A DNA stretch of 10,583 nt from Galbitalea sp036499165 (GTDB lineage Bacteria > Actinomycetota > Actinomycetes > Actinomycetales > Microbacteriaceae): positions 1 to 10,583 of the forward strand of contig DASYEE010000151.1 in assembly GCA_036499165.1 (NCBI GenBank), in the 5' to 3' direction. The notes under the pieces are model-generated. The model made no database searches, was not told the origin of the DNA, and was given only the letters and a program-made list of their open reading frames with translations. The position numbers and the translations under genes are program-made. Within the stretch, counting starts at the first letter, position 1. Each line of letters begins with the position of its first letter. Shown one piece after another: positions 1 to 6,641 of the stretch.

Positions 1-147
1 GCAAAGGGCTCGAGCCTCGCCTTCGACTCGAACAACGGCCAGTACCTCGTGAAATGGGCCGTGCCGTCCTCTCCGGGTAGCTGCTGGGTCGTCGCGGTTG
101 TGACCGCCGACGGGAGCTCGCTCCAGGCGACGTTCCAGGTCAAGTAG
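1..147 (+). CDS. C-terminal end of a secreted PxKF-domain protein (5' truncated)
   Basis: Frame 1 is open from the left edge to TAG at 145-147 and gives 48 residues. They align with the extreme C-terminus of the giant gene at 414-4643. Both share a hydrophobic-x-aromatic-Asp start (LAFD here, LRYD there), an aromatic and Trp stretch, a Cys-Trp pair (SCWVV versus ECWRV), an Asp-x-Ser-x-Leu turn, and a terminal FQ-x(1-2)-K before the stop. The pattern fits the last third of the PxKF domain, a C-terminal module of large secreted repeat proteins in high-GC bacteria. The PxKF motif itself would lie upstream, outside the window. I infer a surface or secreted protein paralogous to its neighbour. The rest of the protein cannot be seen, so no catalytic role can be excluded. 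Confidence 0.75.
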   Translation, partial: AKGSSLAFDSNNGQYLVKWAVPSSPGSCWVVAVVTADGSSLQATFQVK

Positions 148-160
148 CGGTACCTCGCAT

Positions 161-186
161 CCGACCGGGACCATCGTCCTGGTCGG
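161..186 (+). terminator. GC-rich hairpin after the first PxKF gene
   Basis: A 10-bp stem (161-170 with 177-186, one G-U pair) with a 6-base loop begins 13 bases after the stop codon at 147. No T-run follows, so this is either a terminator of the U-tract-less kind common in high-GC bacteria or only an RNA-stabilising 3' structure. Confidence 0.5.
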
Positions 187-268
187 TCCAGTCGAGCGTG
201 GTCGGGTTCGGGTCGGATCGCAGCGGACCGGGTGGTGCGTTCTGGCACACGGTCGGGCGCATTGGTAC

Positions 269-296
269 TTGCCCCTGAATGGGAGTCGGGTACTAT
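269..296 (+). promoter_or_regulatory. Candidate sigma-70-type promoter of the giant Ig-repeat gene
   Basis: TTGCCC (269-274) and TACTAT (291-296) are separated by 16 bases. The -10 keeps the key T1, A2, A5 and T6, and the -35 keeps TTG. Transcription from about 303 would give a leader of about 110 bases before the start at 414. The surrounding 290-315 stretch is the most A/T-rich part of the gap. No experimental support is available, and the -35 is weak beyond TTG. Confidence 0.4.
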
Positions 297-358
297 CCGG
301 GCTCAATTCAATACCGTCTCACTGTGCCCGCCGGACATACCGCACTCATACCAATCGA

Positions 359-405
359 TCTTCCCGGCAGGCGCGACAGCCAGTGGCCATGTGCCCCCGG
401 GAGGA
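359..405 (+). promoter_or_regulatory. Shine-Dalgarno of the giant gene with a possible sequestering hairpin
   Basis: A strong ribosome-binding site (GGGAGGA, 399-405) sits 8 bases before the ATG at 414 and decides the start. Bases 359-367 (TCTTCCCGG) can pair with 397-405 (CCGGGAGGA) over 9 bp with a single G-U, enclosing a 29-base loop. This would bury the whole Shine-Dalgarno. The pairing is directly visible, but its use as a translational control is inference. The leader matches no riboswitch consensus I know. Confidence 0.35.
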
Positions 406-413
406 CCCTGTCC

Positions 414-3400
414 ATGCGCGGTCGAATCGTCCGATTCACGGCGGCGTTCCAGGCCATGCTCCTCATGGCCACACTGATCGTGCCAGCCCTGACGTTCGGG
501 GCGGTCAGCACGGATCAGGCGGACTACGCACCAGGTTCGTTGGTCACGATCAGCGGCGACAACTCGAACGGCGCTGGCTACCTCGCTGGCGAGACCATCG
601 ATGTCGTGGTCAGTGGCCCGAACGGCTACGCGGCTTCGTGTAGCGCCACAGCCGACGACAGTGGGGCCTGGTCATGCCAGGTCACCCTCTGGAACACGGA
701 TCAGGCAGTTGGTGCGTACTCGTACACGGCGACCGGAGAGGCTTCCGGCGTAGTCGAGACCTCGACGTTCACCGACGCGACTGGCACGACGACTACCATC
801 GGATCGAGCGTGAACCCATCGGGTCTGGGCCAATCGGTCACCTTTACCGCGACCGTGAAGCGCAACGACACGAACGCTGCCATGACGACCGGCCAGGTCA
901 AATTCGGTTCCGGAGGCAACTGCACAGGCGGCTTTACGCAGCTCCAATCCAACCAGCCGGTGAGCGGGAGCGGCCAGGTCACCTATACGACCTCCTCGCT
1001 ATCAGCGGGCAACACGACGATCATTGCGTGCTTCACCGCACCGTCGGGTTTCGGCGACAGCAACGCATCGGTCGCGCAGACCGTCGATGGGCCTCCGAGC
1101 GTTGCGAGTACGACCCCAGCCAATGGCACCTCCAATGTCGCCGTAAGCGCGAACGTCGTGATCACGTTCAATGAGAGCGTCACCCTCGACGCGGACACGA
1201 CGATCGTGTGCACGACCTCAGGGGCTCATACGTTCACGCAGAGTGCAAGCCCCTCCGTGACGTTCACGCTGAATCCGACGGCTGACTTCGTGAACAACGA
1301 GGCGTGCACCGTCACGGTCACAAACACGAGCGTTCACGACACGGACACGATCGACCCCCCCGACAACATGGTGTCGAACGTTGTGTTCTCGTTCACGACA
1401 CCGGATTCGGCGCCGACTGTCGTCGGTACGACACCTGGAGACTCGGCGACCGGTGTTGCCGCAAACACGAATGTCGTGATCACCTTCAGCGAGAGCGTTT
1501 CGGCGGACAACTCCGGTGCGGGCTGGTTCGACATCGACTGCACCAGTGGCAACAACAAGGCAGCGACGCCGAGCGGTAGCCCGGGGACTGTGCTGACCCT
1601 GAATCCCACGGCGGACTTCGCTTCTGGGGACGTCTGCATCGTTACCGTCACGGGCAGCAAGATCCACGACACCGATACCGCAGATCCGCCGGATACGATG
1701 GCGGCCAACTACCAGTTCACCTTTACGGTAGACACCGCACCCGCGGTTTTGAGCACGACACCCACGACTGGTGCGACGGGTGTCGGCACGCAGGCCAATG
1801 TCTCGGTCACATTCAACGAGAACGTTAACGTCGATGCTGGCGGGTTCTCGATCAGCTGCGCTACCTCTGGTTTGCATCCGGCTACTCAGACAGGCGGCCC
1901 GAGCACGTTCACCCTCGATCCTGCTTCGGACTTCGTCGCGGGCGAACTGTGCACTGTCACCGTGACGGGAACCGCTATTCATGACCAGGACACCGGCGAT
2001 CCGCCGGACACGATGGCATCGAATTACGTCTTTACCTTCACAGTCGACCAGGTGCCGACCGTCAGTGCGACGACGCCTTCAAACGGCGGTGTTGCGGCCA
2101 CCAATGCCAACGTAGTGGTGACGTTCAGCGAACCGGTCAACGTCGACGCAGGCTGGGCGGCGATCGTCTGCGCGAGCGGGTCGCATGCCTATGCACTTAC
2201 CGGTGGCCCGACGTCGTACACGGCCAATCCGACGACCGACTTCACCCAAGGCGATTCGTGCACGGTCACGATCGACCGAACCAAGGTTCACGATCAGGAC
2301 ACCGGCGATCCTCCCGACAATCTCGCAGCTGACTATGTCTTCTCGTTTACCGTTGACGAGGCGCCAGCGGTGGCTTCGACGACCCCTACCAACGGTGCCG
2401 TCGGTGTAGCAACCAACGCGAATATCGTGGTTAACTTCAACGAGAGCGTCCACTTCACAGGAACGTTCTTCACCGTCACATGCGGTACGAGCGGAGCGCA
2501 TGCCGGCGTTGCCGCCCCGAACAATTCCTCGAGCATCACGATCAATCCGACCACGGATTTCGTAGGCGGCGAGAGCTGCACCGTCACCATCCTTGCGGCA
2601 GATGTCGCCGACCAGGACGCAATCGATCCGCCCGACAATATGGCTTCGAACTATGTGTTCAGCTTCGGTGTCCTCAGCGCGACACAGCCGACGTCGACCA
2701 CCAACGTCTCCGGCAGCGGCACCTACGGGTCGACCGGATCACTCACTGCGAAGCTCACCTCGGGTGCTACGAATCTCAGTGGAAAGTCGATTTCCTTCAG
2801 CCTCAACGGCGTAACCGTTGGCTCTGCGCTAACAGACGTCAATGGCGTTGCGACGCTATCTCCAGTGAGCATGTCCGGTTACAACGCAGGTACAGTGCCT
2901 GGTGAAGTCGGCGCGAGCTTCGCGGGCGACTCGGGATACGACGCGAGTAGCGCTTCGGGCGATCTTGTCGTGGCGCAAGCCGGCCAGGCAATCACCTTTA
3001 CGTCGACCGCACCCGGTGCTGCGGTCTTCGGAGACACCTACGCGCCGACCGCCACCGGGGGCGGATCCGGCAATGCCATTACGTTTGGCGCAAGCGGCGC
3101 CTGCTCATATTCGGCCCCCACGGTAACGATGTCAGGCGTTGGGTCCTGCACAGTCACTGCCGACCAGACTGGCAACACGAACTACAGCGCGGCCCCCCAG
3201 GTCACGCAGGTATTCACCGTTGGCCAGGCTGGCTCGACCACGACGGTCGACTGCACCGGCACACCGTTCACCTACGACGGCGGTTCCCACGCCTGTACAG
3301 CCACTGCGACTGGCGTCGGTGACCTCAACCAGCCTTTGACGGTCGTTTACAGCGGTCGCAACGCCACTTCGTATGGTCCGAGCGCCACCGCCCCAACGAA

Positions 3401-4643
3401 TTCCGGCGACTACACGGCGTCGGCCACTTACGACGGTGACTCAAACCACACCGGGTCCAACGACTCGCATGACTTTGTGATCGCCAAGGCGGATGCCAGC
3501 TGCACCGTGACGCCCTACACCAGTGCGACCACGACCTACGACGCCACCGAGCACACCGCCTCCGGCTCGTGCACCGGCGTTGACGCGGGCGGCACCGCTG
3601 CCGGCACCAGCCTCGACCTGAGCAACACCAAGCACACCAACGCCGGCACCTACACCAGCGACACCTGGTCGTTCAGCGGCGGCACCAACTACAACGATCA
3701 AGCCCCGGTGACGATCACCGACTCGATCGCCAAGGCGGATGCCAGCTGCATTGGCATCGTCGGCTACTCAGGGACCTATGACGCGGGCGCCCACGGCGCT
3801 ACCGGCGACTGCACGGGCGTTGATGCAGGTGGCACGGCCGCCGGCAGCTCGCTCGATCACGGCGCCACCTTCACCGACTACCCCGGTGGCACGGCCCATT
3901 GGGTCTTCACCGGCGGCACCAACTACAACGACACGAGCGGCGACGTCGCGATCACGATCAACCAGAAGGAAGTCACGGGCCACTTCACGGTCGCCAATAA
4001 GATCTTCGACACGACCACCAGCGCAACGATCCTTACCCGAACGTTGACCGGGGTGATCGGGTCGGAGGTTTGTACCCTGGCTGGCGGCTCGACCGCCTTC
4101 CCGAGCGCCCTCGTTGGTGGGCCATACACGCTGACCCTCAGCGGGGCATCGTTGTCTGGCGCCGCATGCGGCAACTACAAACTGGCGCTCGGCGCGATAA
4201 CGACGACAGCGAGCATCACCGCCTGGACCGCCGCCGGCACTGGGTTCTATCAGCCTGTCGGTATCCCGGGCTCGGTGTTCACTGCGGCACCTGCCAGCGC
4301 ACCGCTCGTCATTCCTTCCACCGTGTTGTGGAACACGGTCAAGGGCGGCCAGACCGTCCCATTGAAATTCAATGTCTATGCGGGCACAGTCGAGAAGACG
4401 AGCCTGGCCGACATCAAGTCATTCAACCAATCCAAGCTGGCCAACTGCAGCGGTGGGGTCGGCAGCGACCCAGTTGACGATGTGGCCGACACCGGCGGAA
4501 CCACCCTGAGGTATGACACCACCGCGCATCAGTGGATCCAGAACTGGAAGACCAACAAGGTCAGCAGCACTGAATGCTGGCGCGTATGGGTGACCTTCGC
4601 GGACAACTCGACGCTCGAGGCCTTCTTCCAGCTCACCAAGTAG
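414..4643 (+). CDS. Giant secreted Ig-like repeat protein with C-terminal PxKF domain
   Basis: A 1409-residue exported protein, probably a surface adhesin or cell-envelope scaffold. The start at 414 is chosen because an ideal Shine-Dalgarno precedes it and because translation from it opens with a signal peptide: basic MRGRIVR, then a hydrophobic core to about residue 28, with cleavage near 30-32. Predicted order: an Ig-like domain opening STDQADYAPGS (about 33-122), a Big_3-type domain (about 123-227), five SbsA/Big_5-type repeats (228-753), another Big_3-type domain (754-855), an Ig-like unit (856-940), three MBG-like repeats (about 941-1182), a YDG-like domain (about 1183-1265), a linker, and a PxKF domain (VPLKF, with P1316, to the C-terminus). 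There is no enzyme motif, no LPxTG and no C-terminal membrane helix, so anchoring is unexplained. Domain names are by pattern, not profile search. Codon use looks less G/C-biased than in uvrA. It is preceded by a paralogue with the same C-terminus and closed by a strong terminator, so it is probably monocistronic. Confidence 0.9.
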   Translation: MRGRIVRFTAAFQAMLLMATLIVPALTFGAVSTDQADYAPGSLVTISGDNSNGAGYLAGETIDVVVSGPNGYAASCSATADDSGAWSCQVTLWNTDQAVGAYSYTATGEASGVVETSTFTDATGTTTTIGSSVNPSGLGQSVTFTATVKRNDTNAAMTTGQVKFGSGGNCTGGFTQLQSNQPVSGSGQVTYTTSSLSAGNTTIIACFTAPSGFGDSNASVAQTVDGPPSVASTTPANGTSNVAVSANVVITFNESVTLDADTTIVCTTSGAHTFTQSASPSVTFTLNPTADFVNNEACTVTVTNTSVHDTDTIDPPDNMVSNVVFSFTTPDSAPTVVGTTPGDSATGVAANTNVVITFSESVSADNSGAGWFDIDCTSGNNKAATPSGSPGTVLTLNPTADFASGDVCIVTVTGSKIHDTDTADPPDTMAANYQFTFTVDTAPAVLSTTPTTGATGVGTQANVSVTFNENVNVDAGGFSISCATSGLHPATQTGGPSTFTLDPASDFVAGELCTVTVTGTAIHDQDTGDPPDTMASNYVFTFTVDQVPTVSATTPSNGGVAATNANVVVTFSEPVNVDAGWAAIVCASGSHAYALTGGPTSYTANPTTDFTQGDSCTVTIDRTKVHDQDTGDPPDNLAADYVFSFTVDEAPAVASTTPTNGAVGVATNANIVVNFNESVHFTGTFFTVTCGTSGAHAGVAAPNNSSSITINPTTDFVGGESCTVTILAADVADQDAIDPPDNMASNYVFSFGVLSATQPTSTTNVSGSGTYGSTGSLTAKLTSGATNLSGKSISFSLNGVTVGSALTDVNGVATLSPVSMSGYNAGTVPGEVGASFAGDSGYDASSASGDLVVAQAGQAITFTSTAPGAAVFGDTYAPTATGGGSGNAITFGASGACSYSAPTVTMSGVGSCTVTADQTGNTNYSAAPQVTQVFTVGQAGSTTTVDCTGTPFTYDGGSHACTATATGVGDLNQPLTVVYSGRNATSYGPSATAPTNSGDYTASATYDGDSNHTGSNDSHDFVIAKADASCTVTPYTSATTTYDATEHTASGSCTGVDAGGTAAGTSLDLSNTKHTNAGTYTSDTWSFSGGTNYNDQAPVTITDSIAKADASCIGIVGYSGTYDAGAHGATGDCTGVDAGGTAAGSSLDHGATFTDYPGGTAHWVFTGGTNYNDTSGDVAITINQKEVTGHFTVANKIFDTTTSATILTRTLTGVIGSEVCTLAGGSTAFPSALVGGPYTLTLSGASLSGAACGNYKLALGAITTTASITAWTAAGTGFYQPVGIPGSVFTAAPASAPLVIPSTVLWNTVKGGQTVPLKFNVYAGTVEKTSLADIKSFNQSKLANCSGGVGSDPVDDVADTGGTTLRYDTTAHQWIQNWKTNKVSSTECWRVWVTFADNSTLEAFFQLTK
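1095..2672 (+). repeat. Five tandem SbsA/Big_5-type Ig repeats of about 105 codons
   Basis: In-frame repeats start at 1095, 1413, 1740, 2055 and 2364, with lengths of 106, 109, 105, 103 and 103 codons. Each opens with P-x-V-x-x-TTP-x-x-G, passes through NVVxFxExV, and carries one Cys before a Ser/Gly/His-rich turn. A second Cys follows in a (E/D)xCxVT strand, and the unit ends in an acidic loop, HDxDTxDPPD(N/T)M, before a YxFxFTVD-type strand. The fifth copy has diverged at the loop (ADQDAIDPPDNM). The repeats are diverged at DNA level, so they are protein-domain duplications and not recent DNA repeats. Confidence 0.85.
3479..3956 (+). repeat. MBG-like 82-codon tandem duplication within the giant gene
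   Basis: A 26-base identical segment occurs at 3479-3504 and 3725-3750, exactly 246 bases (82 codons) apart, at the start of two successive MBG-like units. Within the units, TYDA-x-x-H, CTGVDAGGTAAG and GGTNYND recur in the same order. The DNA around GGTNYND is also nearly identical (near 3677 and 3911). This is a more recent in-frame duplication than the Big_5 array. A third, older copy (YDGGSHACTATATGV) lies just upstream, around 3270-3310. Confidence 0.8.
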
Positions 4644-4664
4644 GCGATCCGAGTTGCACACACC

Positions 4665-4694
4665 AAAGGCTCCGGCTTCACGCCGGAGCCTTTT
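4665..4694 (+). terminator. Intrinsic terminator of the giant Ig-repeat gene
   Basis: A perfect 12-bp stem (4665-4676 with 4682-4693) encloses the 5-base loop TTCAC, has a G/C-rich core, and ends in TTTT (4691-4694). It starts 21 bases after the stop codon. This is the clearest rho-independent terminator in the window. It also separates the giant gene from the next one, which must therefore have its own promoter or depend on read-through. Confidence 0.9.
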
Positions 4695-4701
4695 GGCTCG
4701 T

Positions 4702-4707
4702 TAGGAT
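4702..4707 (+). promoter_or_regulatory. Candidate -10 box for a leaderless transcript of the 4714 gene
   Basis: TAGGAT fits the TAnnnT -10 pattern and lies exactly 6 bases before GTG at 4714, where a leaderless transcript would begin. The same bases include AGGA (4703-4706), which would be a usable Shine-Dalgarno 7 bases before GTG, so the two readings compete. No convincing -35 is seen, since the terminator stem occupies that place. Confidence 0.35.
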
Positions 4708-4713
4708 CAGCCA

Positions 4714-5130
4714 GTGACGCCACGGTCCTCGTCCGGCATGTCCCGCCAGGACGCATCGCGTCGCCGCGGAGTGCCGATGGTCTGGGTGGTTGGCGCCATC
4801 CTGATCGCGCTCGTCCTGGTGGGCATCTCTTTCATCGCCGTTTTTCATCCCGGGAGAGTCGGCGGTGAACCCGGATCGTCCGTTGTCGAGATGAGCGGCG
4901 ACGGCAACAAGGTCAGTACGCACTTCGACGCCCGCAGCGGATGGTCCATTCAGTGGCAGAACACCGGGACGTACTTCTCGTACACGATCCATGGCGACAC
5001 CGAGTTCGGTCAGGTCATTACCCAGAACGGCCCCGGAAACGGCATCACATCGCCCGTGCCCACGGGGAATTTCTTCATCGAGGTGGTTGCCCAAGGTCCC
5101 TGGACCATCACAGTGATTCAGGGCGACTGA
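4714..5130 (+). CDS. Single-pass membrane-anchored protein with external beta-domain
   Basis: A 138-residue protein. A short basic N-terminus (QDASRRRG) is followed by one hydrophobic helix at about residues 21-44 (VPMVWVVGAILIALVLVG and on), then an exported domain of about 90 residues. The basic-in rule places the C-terminal domain outside. That domain is Gly/Ser/Thr- and aromatic-rich, with alternating beta-strand patterns (WSIQWQNTG, FSYTIHGD, FFIEVVAQGPWTITVIQ). The ending GPWTIxVxQ recalls a small beta-sandwich unit often seen in lipoproteins and membrane-anchored proteins of Chloroflexota and Actinomycetota, for which I know no function. No lipobox Cys is present. GTG 4714 is preferred for its AGGA and TAnnnT context. 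ATG 4738, eight codons in, is the alternative. It lies just past the terminator of the giant gene, so any link to the PxKF protein is positional only. Confidence 0.75.
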   Translation: MTPRSSSGMSRQDASRRRGVPMVWVVGAILIALVLVGISFIAVFHPGRVGGEPGSSVVEMSGDGNKVSTHFDARSGWSIQWQNTGTYFSYTIHGDTEFGQVITQNGPGNGITSPVPTGNFFIEVVAQGPWTITVIQGD

Positions 5131-5324
5131 CCCCGTCGCGCTCGGGCAGGCGGCAAGGGCCTCAGCGACACGATCAGGAGTCGGCTGATAAGTCCGACGC
5201 GAACAGCACCGACGCCGTCGACCCGCGACGGTCCCATCGCTTGACCGTGTCCGACGCCGTAGTCGAATCGAGCTGCGTATGTAAGGGACAGCAAACTCGC
5301 CGATAACCGTTTGATGAGCGGTCG

Positions 5325-5663
5325 GTGGATGATGGCGGCATGCGGGTCGTGGTCGCGGCGGTGGTGACGATGGCGGTGGCGCAGCTGCTCGACCTCGTGA
5401 CGTTCGACCTGATGGTCAGGGAGGTCGGGGCGCGGGCGGAGGCGAATCCGCTGGTTGGCGCGTTGTTCGGGGCCTACGGGTTCCCGGTGGTCGCGACGGC
5501 GAAGGTCGCGTTGCTGGCGCTCGTGACGGCCGTCGTCGCGGTGCTCACAGCTGCGCCGGCGGGTCGAGCGCAGGGCGCGATCATCGGGATCGTGCTGGGC
5601 GTGGCCATCCTGGCTGGTGTTGTCGGCAGCGCATCGAACATGGCTGCCGCGGGACTGCTGTAG
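5325..5663 (+). CDS. Small polytopic membrane protein, DUF5658-like
   Basis: 112 residues if GTG 5325 is used, 107 from ATG 5340. The ATG, with GGTGGA 10 bases upstream, is about equally likely. Three or four hydrophobic segments are visible, at about residues 7-25, 47-77 (one long or two short) and 83-108. Between the first two lies QLLDLVTFDLM followed by RAEANPLVG. The pairing of a Leu-Asp-rich first helix with an E-A-N-P-L turn is the pattern I associate with the DUF5658 family of uncharacterised inner-membrane proteins. No catalytic residues are evident. The 194 bases upstream (5131-5324) hold no gene or convincing promoter. The gene converges on the XRE gene, with 84 bases between their stops. 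Confidence 0.65.
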   Translation: MDDGGMRVVVAAVVTMAVAQLLDLVTFDLMVREVGARAEANPLVGALFGAYGFPVVATAKVALLALVTAVVAVLTAAPAGRAQGAIIGIVLGVAILAGVVGSASNMAAAGLL

Positions 5664-5747
5664 CGCAAAGGGACCTTTCATCGGCGAAGCCGCGCCCTTG
5701 GCGAAGCGAGGCATTCCGGGAGGCGCTCTGGTACTCGCGAATCGCGT

Positions 5748-6527
5748 TCAGCGACTGGTGTGGAACCGGACTCGGTCGGGCCCGATCTGCGCCCAGATCA
5801 TCGCGGCGGCGGGCCACCGAGCTATTCCCGTGAGGGCCGCCACGGCATCCTCTGGGTGTGCGGGATAGGCCGCGGAGAGCTGACGCGAGAACTCGAGCGC
5901 GGTCTGTTGCGTCGCCCGCGTGCGGCGGACGATCAGCAGGCGTGAGATCTCCGCGCCTTCGACGGGCCAGCCCTCCCACGACGGCAGCGACTCGGCCTTC
6001 ATCTGCGCCCATCGAACCTGTTGCTCGATTCGGCGAATGTCCGACTCGATCTCGACGGCAACCACGCGCCGTTCGCGCTCCTCGTGCAGCACGACGTCGA
6101 TCCAGCCTCGTGCCGGCTGCCGCACGCCGACTTCCGTCGCGGCCCGCCATCGCGGATGCAGCGCCCCGAGCAGCGCCTCGGCGATTCTCCCCTGATGGCG
6201 ATCGCGGATCAGCGGACCGGTATTTGGATACAGCCGCGTCGACAGGTCCGCACCCAGCGGCACCGCCAGCTTCGCGTACGTCTCGAGCGACGGGCTCGCC
6301 TTGCCCGCCATGATCCGCCGGAGGCAGCTCCCCGGCACGCCCGCGGAATTGGCCAGTCTCTCAGGCGCGATGCCCGCGTCGGCGCACAGGCGTTCGATGT
6401 CCTCGACGAGCCGAGCTCGAGCCCGCTCCGCCGCACGGCTGGCCGCCTGGCGCTGGGATCGCTTGAGGCCACGAGACTCCACGAAACGAGTGAAGCGCCT
6501 CACCCTCACCGCAGGCTTATCTCGCAC
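5748..6527 (-). CDS. XRE-family helix-turn-helix protein with PD-(D/E)XK-like C-terminal domain
   Basis: A 259-residue protein, a putative DNA-binding regulator. Residues 1-40 are strongly basic. Residues about 42-95 form an XRE/Cro-type helix-turn-helix: LCADAGIAPERLANSAGV, then the recognition stretch SCLRRIMAGKASPS, then LETYAKLAVPLGADL. After LSTRLYPNTGP comes a C-terminal domain with GWIDVVL (D144), VVAVEIES (E159, E161) and a helix bearing Q169/Q170, then an ISRLLIVRRT strand. D-x(14)-E-x-E plus a downstream Gln helix resembles a PD-(D/E)XK restriction-endonuclease-like fold, although the usual motif Lys is replaced. I recall this architecture as a recurrent family in Limnocylindria-type Chloroflexota. 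The GTG start at 6527 is uncertain because its Shine-Dalgarno (GCAGG) is too close. A later start before residue 40 is possible. It is divergent from uvrA across a 313-base region and may regulate it or itself. Confidence 0.8.
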   Translation of the reverse strand: MRDKPAVRVRRFTRFVESRGLKRSQRQAASRAAERARARLVEDIERLCADAGIAPERLANSAGVPGSCLRRIMAGKASPSLETYAKLAVPLGADLSTRLYPNTGPLIRDRHQGRIAEALLGALHPRWRAATEVGVRQPARGWIDVVLHEERERRVVAVEIESDIRRIEQQVRWAQMKAESLPSWEGWPVEGAEISRLLIVRRTRATQQTALEFSRQLSAAYPAHPEDAVAALTGIARWPAAAMIWAQIGPDRVRFHTSR

Positions 6528-6641
6528 ACACCTGCGAGGGCTGCCCCGGGACGCAGATCAAGCGCTTTCGGCCCTGGCAGGGCTGAGAGTGATGGCGCCG
6601 AGCGCCTTTGAGGCGTTCGCCGAGCCTCATTCCGAGCCGGA

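Noticed and set aside
279..413. In-frame upstream ATG at 279 for the giant gene (45 extra residues)
   Set aside because: It lies inside the proposed promoter, has no Shine-Dalgarno, and would put the obvious signal peptide 45 residues into the protein. The ATG at 414 has a near-perfect ribosome-binding site.
1218..1982. Long open minus-strand frame inside the Big_5 repeats
   Set aside because: Arg-rich, low-complexity translation antisense to clear Ig repeats. A codon-bias shadow.
1095..2672. Regularly spaced repeats as a possible CRISPR array
   Set aside because: The unit is about 105 codons, in frame, diverged in DNA and conserved in protein. No short identical repeats with unique spacers.
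4500..4643. Search for an LPxTG sorting signal or C-terminal membrane helix in the giant protein
   Set aside because: None is present. The protein ends in the soluble PxKF domain.
5131..5324. Possible small gene or tRNA between the two envelope genes
   Set aside because: No cloverleaf, no frame with a credible start and ribosome-binding site, and only a weak GTCGG/CCGAC inverted repeat.
6571..6583. Perfect dyad GCCCTG-G-CAGGGC upstream of the XRE gene
   Set aside because: It could be an autoregulatory operator, but a single short GC-rich dyad is expected by chance here and there is no second copy nearby.
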